Assembly (NCBI GenBank): GCA_018222805.1
Contig: JAAEZQ010000017.1
Span: 17,684-81,683, forward strand
Direction: 5' to 3'
Source: Vibrionaceae bacterium
Lineage (GTDB): Bacteria; Pseudomonadota; Gammaproteobacteria; Enterobacterales; Vibrionaceae
Length of the DNA: 64,000 bases
The notes beneath the pieces were generated by a model. The model was not told where the DNA came from, did no database searches, and saw only the letters and a list, made by a program, of their open reading frames with translations. This document shows, piece by piece, positions 63,429-64,000 of the stretch. Position 1 is the stretch's first letter; the number at the start of each line of letters is the position of its first letter. The translations under genes were made by a program, and so were the position numbers.

Positions 63429-64000
63429 TTATTTTTTAAGTTCGTGGATAACTGGAAGCCCCTGACCCGCATCTAGTTCCTGAACATGCCAGTCTAGACC
63501 GATAGAAGGCATCGTTTCTAGGAACGGATCTGGGTCTAGCTGTTCCATATTGAATACACCTTTGTCAGCCCACTTGCCACTGAAGAATTGCAGTGCCGCT
63601 GTGATCGCAGGTACACCTGTGGTGTAAGAGATCGCTTGGTGCTCTACGTCTTCGTATGCAACTTCGTGGTCAGCGTTGTTGTAGATGAATACACTACGCT
63701 CTTTACCGTCTTTCTTACCTTGTACCCAAGTACCGATACACGTTAGGCCGGTGTAGCCTGGTGCAAGAGAAGTTGGATCTGGTAGTAGTGCTTTCAATAC
63801 GTGCAGAGGCTGTACTACGGTACCATCGTGCAGCGTTAGTGGATCTGGGCTCAATAGGCCGATATCACGCATTACATTAAAGTAGTTTAGGTAACGGTCA
63901 CCAAAGCCCATCCAGAACTCAATGCGTTTTGCAGGGATGAACTCTTTCATTGAACGAACTTCATCGTGCGCCATTGAGTACACTTTGTGTGAACCACAGT
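63429..64000 (-). CDS. Carboxynorspermidine dehydrogenase, C-terminal part (5' end outside window)
   Basis: The frame runs on past base 64000, so the start is outside. About 190 C-terminal residues are visible, beginning GSHKVYSMAHDEV. The sequence matches the C-terminal part of the saccharopine-dehydrogenase-like enzyme that reductively joins aspartate semialdehyde to diaminopropane or putrescine with NADPH, giving carboxynorspermidine. Recognisable segments are EFWMGFGDRYL, GLTCIGTWVQGKKDG and SYTTGVPAITAALQF. NspC downstream then decarboxylates the product, so the two genes form the vibrio norspermidine route. Confidence 0.93.
   Translation of the reverse strand, partial: CGSHKVYSMAHDEVRSMKEFIPAKRIEFWMGFGDRYLNYFNVMRDIGLLSPDPLTLHDGTVVQPLHVLKALLPDPTSLAPGYTGLTCIGTWVQGKKDGKERSVFIYNNADHEVAYEDVEHQAISYTTGVPAITAALQFFSGKWADKGVFNMEQLDPDPFLETMPSIGLDWHVQELDAGQGLPVIHELKK

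Noticed and set aside
1..64000. Integron attC-type repeats, CRISPR arrays, tRNA or rRNA genes
   Set aside because: Reading through the gaps, I found no tandem repeats of the right form or cloverleaf-like sequences; a dedicated scan could still reveal divergent ones.

Overview
The window is a stretch of a Vibrio chromosome, most likely chromosome I of a species near V. parahaemolyticus, V. alginolyticus or V. harveyi. The evidence is gene order and protein similarity recalled from memory: gyrA, ubiG, nrdA, nrdB and the ferredoxin yfaE in a row; a MarR regulator like CosR divergent from a BCCT transporter; an irpA/di-haem/imelysin/DUF1513 cluster next to ribA; and the norspermidine genes. No search could be run. 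I see no rRNA, tRNA, CRISPR array or complete insertion sequence.

Layout. 1-5.1 kb: end of pabB, a Nudix CoA pyrophosphatase, the serine importer and L-serine dehydratase, and queD. 5.6-14 kb: asnS, then a roughly 7-kb islet flanked by a perfect 62-bp repeat of the asnS 3' end. The islet holds a small conserved protein, an IS110-type transposase remnant, a lone ABC-exporter membrane domain, an RND adaptor, an RND pump and an AraC/GyrI-like regulator. A displaced asnS 3' end with its own terminator closes it. 14-21.7 kb: a small membrane protein, a MocR regulator, a paralogue of the islet's small protein, aspC, an outer-membrane barrel, a cNMP/CBS/DUF294 protein and a DEDDh exonuclease.

21.7-31.5 kb: an amino-acid-type chemoreceptor, the BCCT transporter/cosR pair (osmotic stress), and a TRAP transporter of the 2-oxo-acid (TakP-like) type followed by its own sensor kinase and response regulator. 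32-36.5 kb: a winged-helix protein, a DUF2982 protein and the cell-wall trio ycbL-ycbK-ldtD. 36.6-42.7 kb: a four-gene iron-type operon (irpA, di-haem protein, imelysin lipoprotein, DUF1513) under a probable Fur box, then ribA and a 61-residue protein.

42.8-50.7 kb: nitrite ammonification. nrfA faces nrfBCDE-dsbE-nrfF across an intergenic region with a perfect NarP-type 7-2-7 site and FNR-like sites; an nrfG-like TPR gene lies apart. 50.8-58.8 kb: gyrA, ubiG and the class Ia ribonucleotide reductase operon, preceded by two NrdR boxes and a DnaA box. 58.9-64 kb: a CinA-like protein, a DUF3943 protein, a GcvR-like ACT protein, and nspC with the truncated carboxynorspermidine dehydrogenase gene.

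The most unusual element is the asnS islet. Its ends look like attL/attR of an integration event that rebuilt the asnS 3' end, yet no integrase remains. It carries an uncommon efflux set in which an ABC membrane domain without ATPase is translationally coupled to an RND pump.
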